Shown here piece by piece: positions 23,405 through 37,900 of a stretch of DNA of 64,000 nt (the stretch's first letter is position 1; each line of letters starts with the position of its first letter). Below the pieces are notes generated by a model. It saw only the letters and a program-made list of their open reading frames with translations. It ran no database searches and was not told the DNA's origin. The stretch comes from Cloeon dipterum (lineage: Eukaryota; Arthropoda; Insecta; Ephemeroptera; Baetidae), in contig NC_088789.1 of the NCBI RefSeq assembly GCF_949628265.1, positions 34,837,883 to 34,901,882 of the forward strand, read 5' to 3'. The translations under genes were made by a program, and so were the position numbers.

Positions 23405-24240
23405 ATATTGGTTTTCGGGGCCCTTGCGGGGCCCTGTGGGCCGCACGGCGGTGATTCTTCCACCAGTCGATGCCTCTCAGCGGGGCACGCGTCCGCCCGT
23501 GATCAGTTTGCCAAAATTTGACCATTTATTGAATTACTGCAATTTTAAGAAGGTTAGAATTTCTAGAAAAATTAAAAATTTCAAAAAATATCTGCACCTC
23601 GACCCGAAATGTTCCCTGATATGCCACCTAGCCATCTGATACTGATTTGCGTATTAGTTGATTCAAATTTTGTGACAGTTTTATCAACCTGTTTGACTTT
23701 CTAGGAAAAGGGATTTTTTTATTTCGAAAATTCCCGCACGGAATTATGTCAATAAATTCATAATTCAGCGACCCGAAATTTATTTTGGAATCTTTTGAGA
23801 CCTATTACGAGCCGATATAATAATAATTCTAGGAGGAGATAGAAATTGAAGCTTGAAAAACGTGATTTTGCAATTTTCTCCTTTAGAATAAAATATAAAT
23901 AAAACGTATTTTTTTCCAAAACGCGGACCCAAAAAGGGTTCCCAACTATTTAACCTTATGCAGACTACCATCACCCGTCTACATTCAGATTTTGAGATTT
24001 TTAGAGGCCATAGAAAAATAAAATTTCGATTTTTTTCTTGGGATTTTTCGCTTTCATCCGACTTGGAGAACACAAATAACAATGGTTTAATTTTTCTCAA
24101 AATGCAACCGCTCGTTCTATCCTCGACACAGACCTCTCGTAAGATAGGTATTTAGATCGGCTTTAATGGGCAATACCCTGATGACCTTTTTCAGGGTTAC
24201 CCGACCTGAGATCGTGTCCACGGCGCGTTTTTCATGCTAT
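23405..24240 (-). repeat. dispersed repeat family member 1
   Basis: Reverse-orientation copy of the family also seen at 47855-48460, 54755-55370 and 62740-63130. Landmarks are a GGGGCCC..GGGGCCC hairpin near 23417-23435, a 'tcgatgcc..' block, and the end module 'gacctttttcagggt-acccgacctgag' near 24180-24210. The middle is poorly conserved. No protein is encoded. Confidence 0.55.
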
Positions 24241-24769
24241 TTTCTCTACTTTCGAACATGTTTGGCGATGCTTAGCGATTCTTTTTCTCCCTCGCCTCTC
24301 ACCAACCTTCCTCAGGTTGCACCACCATTTTGTTAGCGTCATTAGTAATTTTTGGCTGCTCCTAGTTTCACAATGCTCATTTAAGCGCTGAGAGCGGACA
24401 CGCGCAGCGCCCCGGCGACTTTTTCAGTTTTCGCGATTCTTTCATTGATGAAGGTTTTCTAAATATCGGGCTATTTGGCCCTGCGATTGTTTTGAGAATT
24501 AATTTTTTCGGATTTGCACTCGCGCGGAGGAGTGCAAATACTGTATATGCAACGTGCGCCCGGCTGTTCGTTCAGCCAGGCGCGCTTCTTGATTACCGCC
24601 GGCGCCGGCATGCTCTCTTTTCGGCCGGATGTACGTGACTAACTCTTCAAAATATCCATTTAGATTTTGTTTTTTGTGCGCGTGCAACCAAAATATTTTG
24701 CACAATCTTAAATTTCGCGACGTGCGTGATGCTCGCAGAGCAAAATAATGGTTTTATTTTTCATTAAAA

Positions 24770-24920
24770 TTCGACCGATTGTTCGATTCTCAACCGCGAC
24801 CCCTCATAAGATTGGTATTTGATTCGGCTATAGCTTGCAGTATCCTAACGACCTTTTTCAGGATACCCTACCCTGAGATGGGTCCCGGAGCCACTTTTCG
24901 CGATACTCTTCCAACGCCGC
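24770..24920 (-). repeat. dispersed repeat family, partial copy
   Basis: Only the end module is present: 'gattgttcgattctcaacc..cgacccctcataag' then 'acgacctttttcaggataccctaccctgag'. It duplicates the module that ends at 24210, about 650 bases upstream. Confidence 0.5.
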
Positions 24921-25369
24921 CACCCATTTTGCCTCTTCGTAAAAAATCACTCGCCACAAATCTTCAAGTGAGAAGCGCGCTTGATATTCTTCAGATATTA
25001 ATTAAGCTTTGTTTTGCAAAACTAAGACTCTCTCACTCCCTTATACTTTCATCGCAGTGGCAGTCGTCCTGCCAAGAACGAATAACAATGGATTTTAATC
25101 AGTGGAGGGATAGGTGTGAAATAAAATCCCATTGGGCAGGAAAAAACGTTCGCCTTTTCGCTTCGATTTAGCTTCGGCCCTCGAATTTAGGAGATTGAGT
25201 TAGTTTTTCGAACAATTTTCAAGCCTTTTCCTTAAATTTCATTTTAAGTCCTTGATTATGACTTTGAAAATATAAAAAATGGGCGCTTTGTTCCTTAAAA
25301 AGTGACCTGACAGAATTCTTCTAGGGCCAAAACACCGAATGGCCTTTGCCTTTGAGCAGCAAGTTCACC

Positions 25370-25500
25370 TGCTCTCGTTCGTTTTGAATATTTTCTCGCA
25401 TTTCATTTGCTTAAATACAACAAGGGGGCCTAGGGTTGACCTAGGAAGGTCCAAATTGACATTCACCCTGACGTGACCCTGAGCAATGGGGTCCGGAAAG
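25370..25500. repeat. single arm related to the large fold-back
   Basis: The segment with 'tttgcttaaatacaacaag', 'ggcctagggttgacctaggaaggt' and 'ccctgacgtgaccctgag' matches both arms of the large hairpin (about 29255-29345, and reversed at about 30005-30095). It lies outside the 6.8-kb insertion, so this sequence was present more than once in the neighbourhood. Confidence 0.55.
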
Positions 25501-25975
25501 CGATCTGTGTTGATTCCCGCCGGTCAGGCGTCGAAATAATAAGAGATGCACTTGAAATAATAGGGGCTGCCATTAATAAATAATTTATATTAAATTTTGT
25601 TCATAATTAAATATCTTAAATCTATGAAGAGATTCTTAATTCTTATGTGAAGTTCCTAGCGAGCGTAAAAAGTAAACGGACAAAATATTAAAGTTTAAAT
25701 AATTTATATTAAAAACAATTATTTCGCTTTATATTTTTTAATTCGAAAACCAAATTGGTAATTGATCCGCGCATTACTATATATAAAAATTTACAAAATA
25801 ATCTCAAATTTACTGCCATTAACGCCTCTTTTTACACTAAACTTGATATTCTACTTCTCGATATACATATGAAGTTATCGAAAATAACATTTATTAAAAA
25901 TGAATTAAAATAAAGGATTTATTCGCTTAACAAGATCTCCTGCATTTCAGGTTTATATACAGATGTTGCCACACA

Positions 25976-28900
25976 ATGGAAGATTTATTGAAAAAAGGTA
26001 TTTAGAAACACCCCTAGTAACCATCAAGGTTGATCAAGAGTCATTTGATTTGCTGTTGAAATTCAAGAAGGGTAAAAGTTGCTCATTTTGATGAAATTCT
26101 TTTTGGGAAGTTAAAATCTCGTTCATGGCTACCAAATTTGACAATTTTTGTTTTGGTCAGGTAACGGCAAGTGCGATTTTGAAGCATTCTTGAATTGGTC
26201 TTGAACTTCAACAATCATGATATTATGGTCTTTTTGAAAAAACTCATGTTTGGAAATTATTTAATGAGCTTCAAAATGACCGAATTCATTATCATTAACT
26301 AAGTTAAATGAAGTGCTTTGCTGATACTAGCACTCTTGACACGTCAAGACTGAATCAAATTTGATCAAGGTTGATTTAAAATAGAAGAAAAATTATTTTC
26401 AAGAAAATTTCTTAAAATCGTTGAAATTGCCCAAATCAAAAATTGGGGGAGAAGGGTTTGCTACCCCAATTTATTCAACTTATTCAAGTCTGATTCAGAT
26501 CTGCTTTAGGCTTGAATCAGTCTTGAAATATTTTTGCGATGTTAAATAATCTGTTCACGTGAGCAAAAAATCAAATGAAAACACATTTCCAATTAATTCG
26601 AGGTGAATTTAATTTTTCCGCGGACTTGTAAATTATTCCATCCTTGAGTGTGTGGACTTAGTGCCATCGCGCGCTCTCGCTTATTGCCTCGCGCGTTCGT
26701 CGCACTGTCGCCACTGTCGCTCGCGCTGCCAGCCAACGCAACAGCTGGTTTGGATTGCATCATCTTCATGTCTGGCGGCCGCGGATGTTTATCTCCTTTG
26801 TTTTAAGTGGTTTTTGTGACAGATCAACTGCATAACGGACCCTAAATCGGATGATGGATGTCGTACAAGGTAAGGGCTTTGATTTTACATGAATTTGGTC
26901 GCGGGGGTACGGGTAATACGCGCAGAGTTTGGTTTGTTTTGGTTTAGTACCAAAAAACACAAGCTCAAAAATTTCAATTTCTGTTTGTTTTTGTCGTTTT
27001 TATTAACTTAAACATTAAATAGGCGATGTAATTTTCCAATATCATTCGTTCTGGTGTTGCATCACGTCTCAAAAATTAGTTTTTGTCCATAATTTTGGCT
27101 AAAGAGTTCATTTTTAAGACACGTACATTTAATGTTTGTAGTTTTTACTCTTATTTGTGTCGGTTGTTTATTCATAATGAATTTTTGAAAAATGTATACA
27201 TGCATGATATAATTTGTTGTTATTGTTTTTCCGTTATAGGAGGAGCCTTTTTCCCAAGAGGAAAAGAAGAATCCTTTTTTGTTGCTGTTGCATCAGCGAT
27301 CTGTTTTCGGGCACCCAGATGGACGGCTGGAAAGAAAATTTTTGCTGTGCAGCCTTCAATAAGGTAATATATTTAATATTAAAATTAATTTTCCTTAACA
27401 GCGAACATCAGCCAGTTCCCAGAGTTCCAGATTTTAATCAAAATTTGGAACTTTTTGGACACTGGTTGACCAGCCAGTTCTTGACGTGTTTCTAATAGTT
27501 AAAACCAGATATTTTACTAGCTTAAATTTTCGGCTTTTCTTAGTTGGATGGATTTATGGCTATGATAAATTTTTTCCTGCAAAAACAGTGTTCAATTTAA
27601 AATTTTTTTAAGTTGGAAATAGCCTTTAATTTTTAAAATTTCAGGTGAAACTTTTTAACTTACCAGAATTTTAGCAATTAAGTTTCTAATAATAGCCGAT
27701 ATTTTTTTGCCAATTTAGCTGGTCAAAATCTGGATCTAACCGGCTTGCTAAAAATTAATTAAAAAAACCAACACTTTCGAAACTTGCTTTCGGAGTGTCA
27801 CAGGTCACAAGATCATTGAAAATTGATAGAATTGAGTGCATGAATCATAATATTCCATACTAATCGATACTGCATGTTTGGCCAACCGACTAAAGTTAAG
27901 TTTTTATTATTATTATTTCTATAATACCTCACAAACAATTTTGAAAATTATGTTACCACTTAGAAAAAACTATTTAATTTTTTCCCCTACTTAAGTGACA
28001 GGTTTCAGACCATTTCACATTTTAAAAAATGTTGATTATTTTATATAAAATATTAATTGATATTAGGATATCTCATCGGTCGATCAGCATTAAATTTTAA
28101 TTTTTCATTCTTATTCGAAAATTTTCTGATTGAATTAAATAATATTTAATATTTTTCAGTATGGTTTTAAATTATGACTGACTTAAATGAGACTTAAAAA
28201 CTCCTCTTGAGAAAACACCAACTTGTCCACAGTCTGGAGCCTGGACTATAAATTGAACAACTTTCCTGAAGACCCAAAAATGACAGGTTCATAAAATTAG
28301 TTCATTTGTTTTTAATTTTTTGAAATTGAATTCGAAATTAAAAAATAGAATCATTACAAATTTTTAATGTTGATTGTACCATCTTGTAGAGTTAGTATTT
28401 AATGTTTTAACGTACAATGAACTTTAATATTCTATCCTATATAATATTCCAAATATGAGATAAAGTTTTCGCAAATAAGTTAAAAAAATATAATTTTTTA
28501 TCAAATAATAATTACTTTTGAAGTATTTGTTAAAAAAAAACTTTTTCTTTCCCACAAAATATATTTCATATAGGGTGCCAGCATTTCAACCAGTTTCCTG
28601 CACTTCCGCATATTTAGAAATTTAACTTAATTTATAAGGAGTTTTCCTTTATCATGCTTTATCCCACATACATGTGTGAAAAAAAGAAAATAGCAGTTAT
28701 TTGTGAGAATGGAGGTCGATTGGACGCGATTTTTCAGCGTTGAAATTATTAGGTGGCAGTCATATTATTTGCTTAAAGTAATTGTTCTAATAGATGGTGA
28801 AATTCCAAATTTGAAGCTCGGGAATGGGGGCGTTCCCTATTTTTTCGGTACCTAAAAAATACCCGAAAAACTAATTCTGTAAATGAATTCTAAACTGCAA

Positions 28901-31900
28901 CTCTTGACTGCGTTGAGTTATCACCTTGAAATTTTCACTGCCCAACCTAGTTTTTGATCCTAAACAACTTTTGCCTTTACAAAAAATTCGCAGGTCAAAG
29001 GTCAAGGTCACCTTTTGCGACCTGTTTTTGAAAATTCAAAATTGAGAGATGATAGAACCTTTAGATTTTTTTGGGGTTCAGGGCTGAAATGTAGCCCGTG
29101 AAATTCTGCACAAGCACTACAAGTTTCATAGGTGCAATCGCGATAGTTTTTGCTGCAATTTGAATTTGAAGTTTGAAAAACTGCTCGAGGCCGCTTGACC
29201 GCGCATGCACTCTGAGCGGCGAGTGCGCCTCTTGTTCGTCAAGTTGTTTTCGCATTTCTCTTGCTTAGAAACAGCAAGAGGGCCTAGGGTAGACCAAGGA
29301 AGGTTGAAATCGACCTTTAGGATCTGTCCCTGACGTGACCCTGAGATACGAAATATCGAAAATTTCCAATTTCATCGAACTTGGTGTCTTTTTATAGGTT
29401 TTCACCACTGTACAGCTCAAATATTCAGCCAAAACTGCCGAATGACAATCCTGAAACCAGTTCTTGAAATAATTTTGGTAGCAATTAATCCAGACGTGAA
29501 TGAGTTAAAATGGTCAAAATTTTTTAGTCTTATATTTATGAAAATTACTTCAATTTTGCAAACATGAGGTTTATGATATGTGTTGATAATTAAGGATCTT
29601 ATGCTTAATACTATGAAAAAATGTTATTAAATGCACTGGCAAATACGCTAATTTTAAAAACTAAAAAATTTTGTTTCCTTACTTTTTATATTTTTTTAAA
29701 TATTTAATTTATTTGGTATTGCTCTAAATAAATTTTTTTAACTTATTAAAAAACGATAATTAAATTTTAACACTCAATATATGAACTTAATGTGTACGAA
29801 AAAGAAGAGTCTTATAATAAATTAAAGATTTCAAAATTTGACCATTTTTAACGTCTGGATTTATGGCTAATACTACAATTATTTCAACAACTGGTTTCAG
29901 GATTTACATTCGGCAGTTTTGGCTGTAAATTTGAGCTGTATAGTGGTGAAAACCTATAAAAAGACACCAAGTTCGATGAAATTGGAAATTTTCGAAATTT
30001 TTAATCTCAGGGTCACGTCAGGGACAGATCCTGAAGGTCGATTTCAACCTTCCTTGGTCTACCCTAGGCCCTCTTGCTGTTTTTAAGCAAGAGAAATGCG
30101 AAAAAAATCAACTTGACGAACGAGAGGCGAACTCGCCGCTCAGAGTGCATGCGCGGTCAAGCGGCCTCGAGCATGTTTTTTTCAAACTTCAAATTCGAAT
30201 TGCAGCAAAACTATCGCGATTGCACCTATGAAACTTGGTGTGCTTGTGCAGAATTTCACGGGCTACATTTCAGCCCTGAACCCCAAAAAAATCGTAGCGG
30301 GCTATCATCCCTTAATTTTGAATTTTCAAAAAAAGGTCGCAAAAGGTGACCTTGACCTTCCACCTGCGAATTTTTTGTGAATGCAAAAGTTGTTCAGGAT
30401 AAAAAACTAGGTTGGGCAGTGAAAATTTCAAGGTGATAACTCAACGCAGTCAAGAGTTGCAGTTTAGAATTCATTAACACAATTCGTTTTTCGGGAATTT
30501 CTAGATACCGAAAAAATAGGGAACGCCCCCATTCCCGAGCTTCAAATTTGGAATTTCACCATCTTTTAGAACAAGCACTTAAGCACTTTAAGCAAATAAT
30601 ATGACTGCCACCTAAAAATTTCAACGCTGTAAAATCGCGTCCAATCGACCTCCAATATCACAAAACTGCTTAATTGAATTTTAATTAATTTTTTAACAGG
30701 TCTGATGTAACTACAACTAGAGATAAATAATTTAACAAGGGACGTTCACCGGGCAGCTAGATCTACTACTTGGCCAGATTTAACAAGCAGGACAGCACGT
30801 CATGGGTAAGTGTTTCACAGTAAAAATTGTAATAATTTTGCAATTTTAAGATTGAAATATAATTTAGATGGTTAAAATGTTTTATCTCCACAGTACCAAG
30901 TGCATGCTGAGACACAAGGGCACTGCACGACACTACGAGTTGCAGCCGAAGCCAATACAGATGTTTCTGCGCGGTCTGCTCGTCTTCCGAACAAGAATGC
31001 AGAAGCGAGGCCAGGAAAGGCCAGAAAGAAAAAGAACGTTCACCAGTTATGTAAGCCCTTGGTGTTCTAAGCAGCCAGTTGGACATTGCACAGTAGTAGG
31101 ACTTGAGTCTCAAGTCAAAGCATAATTAAAGCATTTAAAAAAAACATGCTGGAGCAATCCTCTCTCTGGTGGCTTTGAACACCAAGGGCATCTGCAAATG
31201 GTGAATTTTCGCTTCCCAATTTTGTCAAATTGTTCAGTTCAAATTTAAGAAATTTATAAGGTACACTGTACAGCAGCAGTTTCAGCCTTCCTTCTCAACA
31301 TGTATACTTCACCTCTAAAACACATTCAAATATACGCATTACCATATTGATTTGGGTAGCCGAAACAGCTGCTGCACTGTACTTGAACATAAAATCTTTT
31401 TATATTTCATAAATATTTTAATTATCACTACAAGATGAAATAATCCAGACTTAGTTTCCCACGCTAGAGCCATTCAGATTTAATTATATTTATGATTACA
31501 TCTCATCATTGTGTTTTTAATTTTGTTTTACTGTGAATTATTGTTAAAGAATTCACCAATTGCGAAAGATTAAGTGTTTGAAGCTGCAAACGGATCGCGC
31601 CACTGTCTAAAACCGTGTACTTCTGATATAAAGTTCTCAATCCTGCTGCTTATGCATTCTGCTCGTAAAATGAATTATTTGTAAGTGTTGAAACTCAAAA
31701 TAAGTCCAGCCAATCAACACAGGATCGCGAGAAACATATTTTGCCATGAAAAAGTCATTCCCGGCAATTCTGTTTGCGGCGATTGGCTGGGCTGAATTTT
31801 CTTTCAGCATACATCCAAAGAAATCTAAATAGCAGGATGCATATGATAGCAGGAATAATTCTAATAAGTGTTTTCAAATAAAAATTAACTGTTGGTGCCA

Positions 31901-34900
31901 TTTATTTACAGCTTAAAAACTATTTGTATGAGACTTTCGCAACTGTTAAAATTGTAGGGAACATTTTCAAGCTAATTACGCTTACTTGGTGTGATTTGAA
32001 GTATTGTAGCTATATACTTCTATTAATTTGGCAGATCTCAATTGACTAGTTGTATAAACCCGGTGTTCGAAGCCGTCAACGGATGGCGCAACCATAGACT
32101 TTCTTAAAACTTTAATTTTTAAGGCACATCCGTTGCGATTTCAGACTCAATCTAGCTACCGTGCATTCTTAATTAATTATGCTCACTTTTGATGTGCTGA
32201 AAACTCAAATCAGTCTAGCCGTTCGCCGTAGAAACGTTAAAAAACATTTTTTTGATTTCAAAAAATAGTTTTTCACGTTTCTACGGCGATTGGCTTAGCC
32301 GATTTTCGTTTTCAAAAGAAAGCATATATTTAATTAAGAACGCACGGTAGCTAGATTGAGTCTGAAATTGCAGCGGAAGTGCCTAAAAACTAATATTTAA
32401 GTCACTGGTTGCGCCACCAATAGGCGGCTTCGAACACTAACGGTTAATAAAATTGGTCAATAAAAAAGAAAACTGTGTATTTATAGTTAAAATGTATGTT
32501 ATGTTTTGAAATGAATAAAATATTAATTGAATTTTGAAAGAATAGAAGCAATGGATTTAATTTTGAAATTCAGCCTTGATTCTTTGTTGATTTGGTCTTG
32601 ACGTCAAGGAAAACAAACTTAAGTTAAAAACGTGATTAACCGAAAAACAATGCGAAAAAAGTGAAATACCCGCAAGGGGAATTTTTGGCTGACTTTGAAA
32701 TTCAAGATTGATTCAAGTCTGGATCAAAGAAAAAAAGGACCATTCCAGATATTGAATCAATCTTGACGTCAAACTTGAATCAGGTTTGACGCCCTTGAAT
32801 GTCAGCCTTGTTTCAATTTTGAATCAGCATTGAGTGGTTACTAGGGACACTTAGATTCTATATTATAAAAGAAAACTGTTTAAGCTGGTTGGAACTTTCC
32901 AATTATTGCAAATATCGTAAGAAATAATAAATAAACAGGACGTATTTTCAAGGTGAAGAAGAAGGTCGTCCCATCGGGCAGGCAAACCTAGGATTCTTTA
33001 AAACGGACGCCCAGATAAATAATGCAAACGAGTAAAAATATCAAATCAATACTTTATCTTAAAAATTGAGTGCCCTTTTGTTCAAAGCGTCTTTGTGCTT
33101 GTCGTCCACTACGATTTTGAGAACCAAGAAAAAGCTCGAAAGGGGGATTCTCTTGACGTGCAGAACCTGAAGTCATCGTTCGGAGAAAAAAGAAATTGCA
33201 ACTTTCGTGATCTTAAATCGCCGAAAAAAGAGCATCTGCTCGATTTACTTGGCGATCAGAATAAGCTGCTACGATTTTTCTCCTCGAAAGGTGAGCTCAG
33301 ACTATAAATAATGTATTATTTCTTACTTAGCATTTGTTTAACCTCTAGATACCCCAGACGTATTTCTTCTTTTTGTGCTTTCTCACGGATATGAAGGTGG
33401 TATCATTTATACCGACCTCTTGCACGAAGTTCAGAAAACGCTCGTTCATTTCACAACAGATGAAATCATTGACTCGATTAAAAAGTTGACCAAGTTCGAA
33501 AAAACCCTCAAACTGATTAATTTCGGCGTAGGTTCCAGACCTATTTATAGGTATAAAGTTGTTTAAAGGAAGAACTAAAATTTCCAGCCCTGCCGCGGGT
33601 TATTGGCCGACTCAAAGTTCAACAGGAATAAGTGTGAAAAGACCTACGAAAACCGAAACGCCTGCAGGATCACGTTCCCTCCAGCAATTCACAATTTGGT
33701 GGTGTTCTACTCAACTGTTGAAAGTATATGCTTCAAAATTTTTTAAACAATGAACCTAATTTTAAAATTTCATCCCTTACAAAGCAACGTTAGCGAACAC
33801 AAGTGAACGTGGGTCTTGGTTTGTGCAAAATTACTGCGACTGTTTGAATCAAACTAAGGAAAAGCCTTTGTTGACATTCCTGTCAATAGTGCAGAACAAG
33901 GTGCACTTTAAGTCGCGTGCCATGACCAATATGAAAACAGGAGAATCCCAGGGTCAGACGCCAGAAATAAAGATGTTTACTCAAGACCGAGAATTCTTCG
34001 TTTCAAGGTGGAGTTTGTAATGGTATTTTTAAATTAATTTTTATTTATAATGGTTCACTTTCAGGACACCGATTACTCCAGTGACATATTCAAGTACTGA
34101 TGGAAAAATGGTGAAGCCAGGGATAAAAGCGACGGACTCCAAATCATTCTCATGGACGTCTGAGGAAGAACAGAACGTTAGAGGTCGAAACGCGTTCATT
34201 TTGTTTGAGCAACATGATGCACAAATGCAAGAACTGGTTAAGTCTCTTCGCAACTTGGACTTCGAGACAAGATCGTTTCAACTGAACAAACTCTCTTTGG
34301 ACTCGTATTTAAAAATTTGTGAGTTTCCCAATTTTAGTTGATTTCGGAACTTACTTTGACACATTAATTTCTCAGGTACCGAGTTAGAACACGACGTCAG
34401 CTGCATTTTAACTTGCATGTTTGGAGAAGTGAGTGAAAACGACGCGAAGGAAGTTTGCATCCTTGTCAGCCAAGAGAAGATTCCGATCACAGATATTCTG
34501 CACAGCTTTGTCGGCCCGAAAAACGCAAAGTGGATCGGCAAACCAAAAATATTTGTTCTTATTAATCAAGAGACCTTTGAACATGACGTAGTAAGTCAAT
34601 ACGCATATTTTGAACGACCAAGTTTATTTTAATTTGGCTCTTTGCTTAGCATTTACCAGAAAGAAAGTTTGACATATTTGCTACGAATCATAGTGGCTGG
34701 CTGGTTCTGATATTAAAGGATAAAGGTAACTAAAGTGTATGCAAAAATTGCGGTTATGGTTTCTTAATAAAAACATATTCTATAGGATTCTTAGAAACGC
34801 TGATCGACATCTTCAAAAGCGATGATCTCAAAACAGGGAAAAGTCTTCAAGAACTTTTGTATCCTTTACTGATTACCGAGTCAAAGAAGAACAATGTTTT

Positions 34901-37900
34901 GCTCAACTCAACGCTGCAATACCTCCTCGACTTCCCTGACTGGCCACGCTCTTTCGTCAGGTTAAGTTTTAGTTTGAGGGGAAATGAAAATTCAACGGTC
35001 CATACCATCGAATTTGATGAGATGGTCGGAGAAGCGAAAAAATCCTTTGAAAAAGGTCAAGTTTGGCTCATGAGTTCCGTTGCCGGATCCGGAAAGACGA
35101 CAGTTCTTAAAGAAATCAATTACCAGCTCGGGAAATCAAACCCTGACTTGAAAATTTTGTATATCTCACTGAAGAAACACTCGATAATCATTTTGAAAAT
35201 TCCCAGAGTAGTTCAATTCCTTGCACATGCAACACATCATTCCACAGACGATATCAAATTGTGGATTGAACAGAAAAGAGCTGTGGTTTTCTTTGACGGA
35301 TTCGATGAAATCTGTCCTATTCTCAGAGAAAACGTTATCACATTGTTGCATGCTTTGAAAGAAAGGCAAGTTCCCATGTTTATCGCAACGAGACCTCACG
35401 AAGCTGAAGTAATCAAGGAACGAATAAATTGCGATGTATTTGTAGGCGTTGAACCTCTGAACGAAGATAAGCAAATCGAGTTCTTGAAGGTTGTTGCGGG
35501 AAAGAATGAAGAAGAATGCAAACAGTTCATAGGTGATTTTGAGGAGAAGGATATTCTGGAGAATCCGTTGCACCTTTCATTAATAGCCTCAAGCAAAAGC
35601 GAAGGAAATTTGTATCAAATTTTCGCAAAGGTTGTTGAAAAGAAACTTGAGTTCTGCTTAGTGAAGGACGGATACAACATTGAAGACAAGACAAATTTCC
35701 ACCTAAAGATGGCATTGGCTTCGAATCTTCTTCAACTGATTGCTTTACGCTTCCTGAGGAATGAGAGTCTGATTGGACACGGAATTAGTAAGGAAGATTT
35801 GGAAAAGATGAACGATTACGGTGTCGCGACTGTTCTGGATGGAGAAGTAACGTTTTTGCATCAGACCTTTGCTGAATTCCTGGCCACAAAGCAATTCTTG
35901 AAGGAATTTGATTCATCGCAAGCACTGGATTCAGCGCTATTCCAAGACGGTACTTCTGCGCAGTGCAGGAAGTTTTTGGACTTATTTTACTGTACTCAGG
36001 AAAAAGAGGAAACAGAAGATCTGAGAAATCACACGGAGGCTCTAGTAGCTGTCGCCAAATCAATTGGTCCTGTTATTTTCTTGAAGAGGGTTGTTGAAGA
36101 TAATCTAAGACAGGTTTTTAGAATGGTTAAGCCCCGAATTTCGTTTAACGCAGAACTTGATTCTTCAATTTGCATAGAAAAAAGCCCAGAACTGTTGATG
36201 AGTGCAATTGGCAATGATGAAATCGCTATTCAACTACTGGAAATGGGTGTTGTTGATACGACAGGATTGAAAAAAGTTCTGCCTGATTTGCTGCGGAAAA
36301 TTGAAGTGAATAATGCGATTATCATCCTGGAAAAATTGAGATTGGAATTTTCGGATCTTCCAAATTTGATTGTAGACTGCTACTCCACTGTTTCTGAAAC
36401 GTGCGAAAGGCTGAAGAAAGTAGGGTTTGCAGCAATTCGACAAGATTTTGACATACTTCTCGATATGCTCATCCAGATTGGAATACGTGCTGTTGATGCA
36501 TTTGAAGAAGAAGAAAACAGTCTCTTTACGGCGTGCAGATATGGAAGTGTCAAGTGCTTGAGAGTTCTGCTCAAACACGGAGCTCAAAAAATATTATATG
36601 CTAGTACCCAATATGATCCATTGAATGTGGCCACAGAATTTGATCATTTGGACATTGCTATTGTCCTTATGGAAGAAAAACCCAGCTTATTCAAGCGAGA
36701 CGAATCTACATTGGTTCTCGATGGTTTGCAGGATGTTTGGAATCCTTTTCAATATGCTGTGATGTACGGACGAAAAGAAATAGCCACCTATTTGCTATCA
36801 ATGTGCCCAGGTTTGATTGATATTGCAACGAAGGACGGAAAAAACCCTATGCACTTGGCAGTTATTATGAGAAAATGGGACGTTCTGGAATGGCTAGCAC
36901 AGTTACCAAACATCGATATCAAATCTTTGATCCCTGACAGAGAAATAAAATACTGGTCGCAATTCGAGCGTGAAAATCATGAGCACTTCTTGATGCTAAA
37001 AGGCGGAGTCAATGAAAAGGATAAAAAGGGGAGAACAGTCCTTCATTACGCTGCAAAATACGGTTATACAGATCTCGTTGCAAAGTTCATCGAGGCAGGT
37101 GCTGACATCGATGCTGAGGACATTGACGGCTGGAACGCATTACACTTTGCATGTCTCCATGACAAAAATATTGAAACAATTAATCTACTACATTCACGGA
37201 GTAAACACCTTGCTAGAAGAAAGACAAAAGAAGGAGAAACATCTCTTATTATTATGGCAAAATATTGCAACATAAATGATTTTGGAAGAGCTGCTACGAG
37301 AGATATAAGAATCGCGAGGTTTTTGGTTGAAGACGTTGGAGTCGATATAAAAGCCAGGGATGTCCATAAGTATAATGCTGCTGGAATAGCTGCCACCAGA
37401 GGACTAGAAAAATTATCCTTGTTGCTACGAGCAGATGAATGCATTTCTCTTCCATCCGAAAGTGACACTTACAATTCGTCGGTGTATTTTTCAATGTCAG
37501 AACCTGGAGATTTACAATCACTGCAGCAATGGATTCAACAAGGTGGAGATTTAACCCTGAGAGATGAATATGGACAAACGGCATTGCAATTAACAGAGAG
37601 GAAAGGAAAGTTTAGATTAACACATAAGAAAAGCAAACCTAAACTCAATGTAAAGTACGAAGAAAGAAACAGTGAGGTCTCGCTTTTACTTGCCTGTAAA
37701 CAAAAGAATTGGGATAAGGTTAAAAATTTGCTTGAATCCAAGAATTTGAGCATCAATAGGCAAGATAAAGATGGCAAAACAGCTCTACACTATGCCGCAA
37801 AAGAAGGAAATTTGGGTATCGTTCAACAGTTGCTTAGCCAAAGAGCTGATGTTCAATTAAAGGATCACAATGGATGGACAGCATTGCATTACGCCATTCT

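Larger units (their letters stand above)
26012..32846. mobile_element. 6.8-kb insertion with inverted termini in receptor gene 2 intron
   Basis: The ends are inverted copies: CCCTAGTAACCA.TCAA on the left and its reverse complement on the right, closing with GGTTACTAGGG at 32846. Both are flanked by ACAC (26008-26011 and 32847-32850), a probable 4-bp target duplication. Removing the element and one ACAC leaves a 116-base intron, against 110 bases in copy 1, which strongly supports a clean insertion. Subterminal regions on both sides are rich in TTGATTCAAG-like words. No transposase is visible, so it looks non-autonomous and has collected other fold-back elements. One coding-looking frame (30868-31125) is not recognised. 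Confidence 0.75.

Noticed and set aside
30868-31125. 85-codon frame inside the 6.8-kb insertion
   Set aside because: It looks somewhat coding (basic, with a C-x-H start) but matches no family I know and runs into a short inverted repeat. Not called as a gene.
34857-34860. Internal ATG as start of receptor gene 2
   Set aside because: The exon is open upstream to an acceptor at 34785, and the preceding codons match copy 1 in frame, so this methionine is internal.
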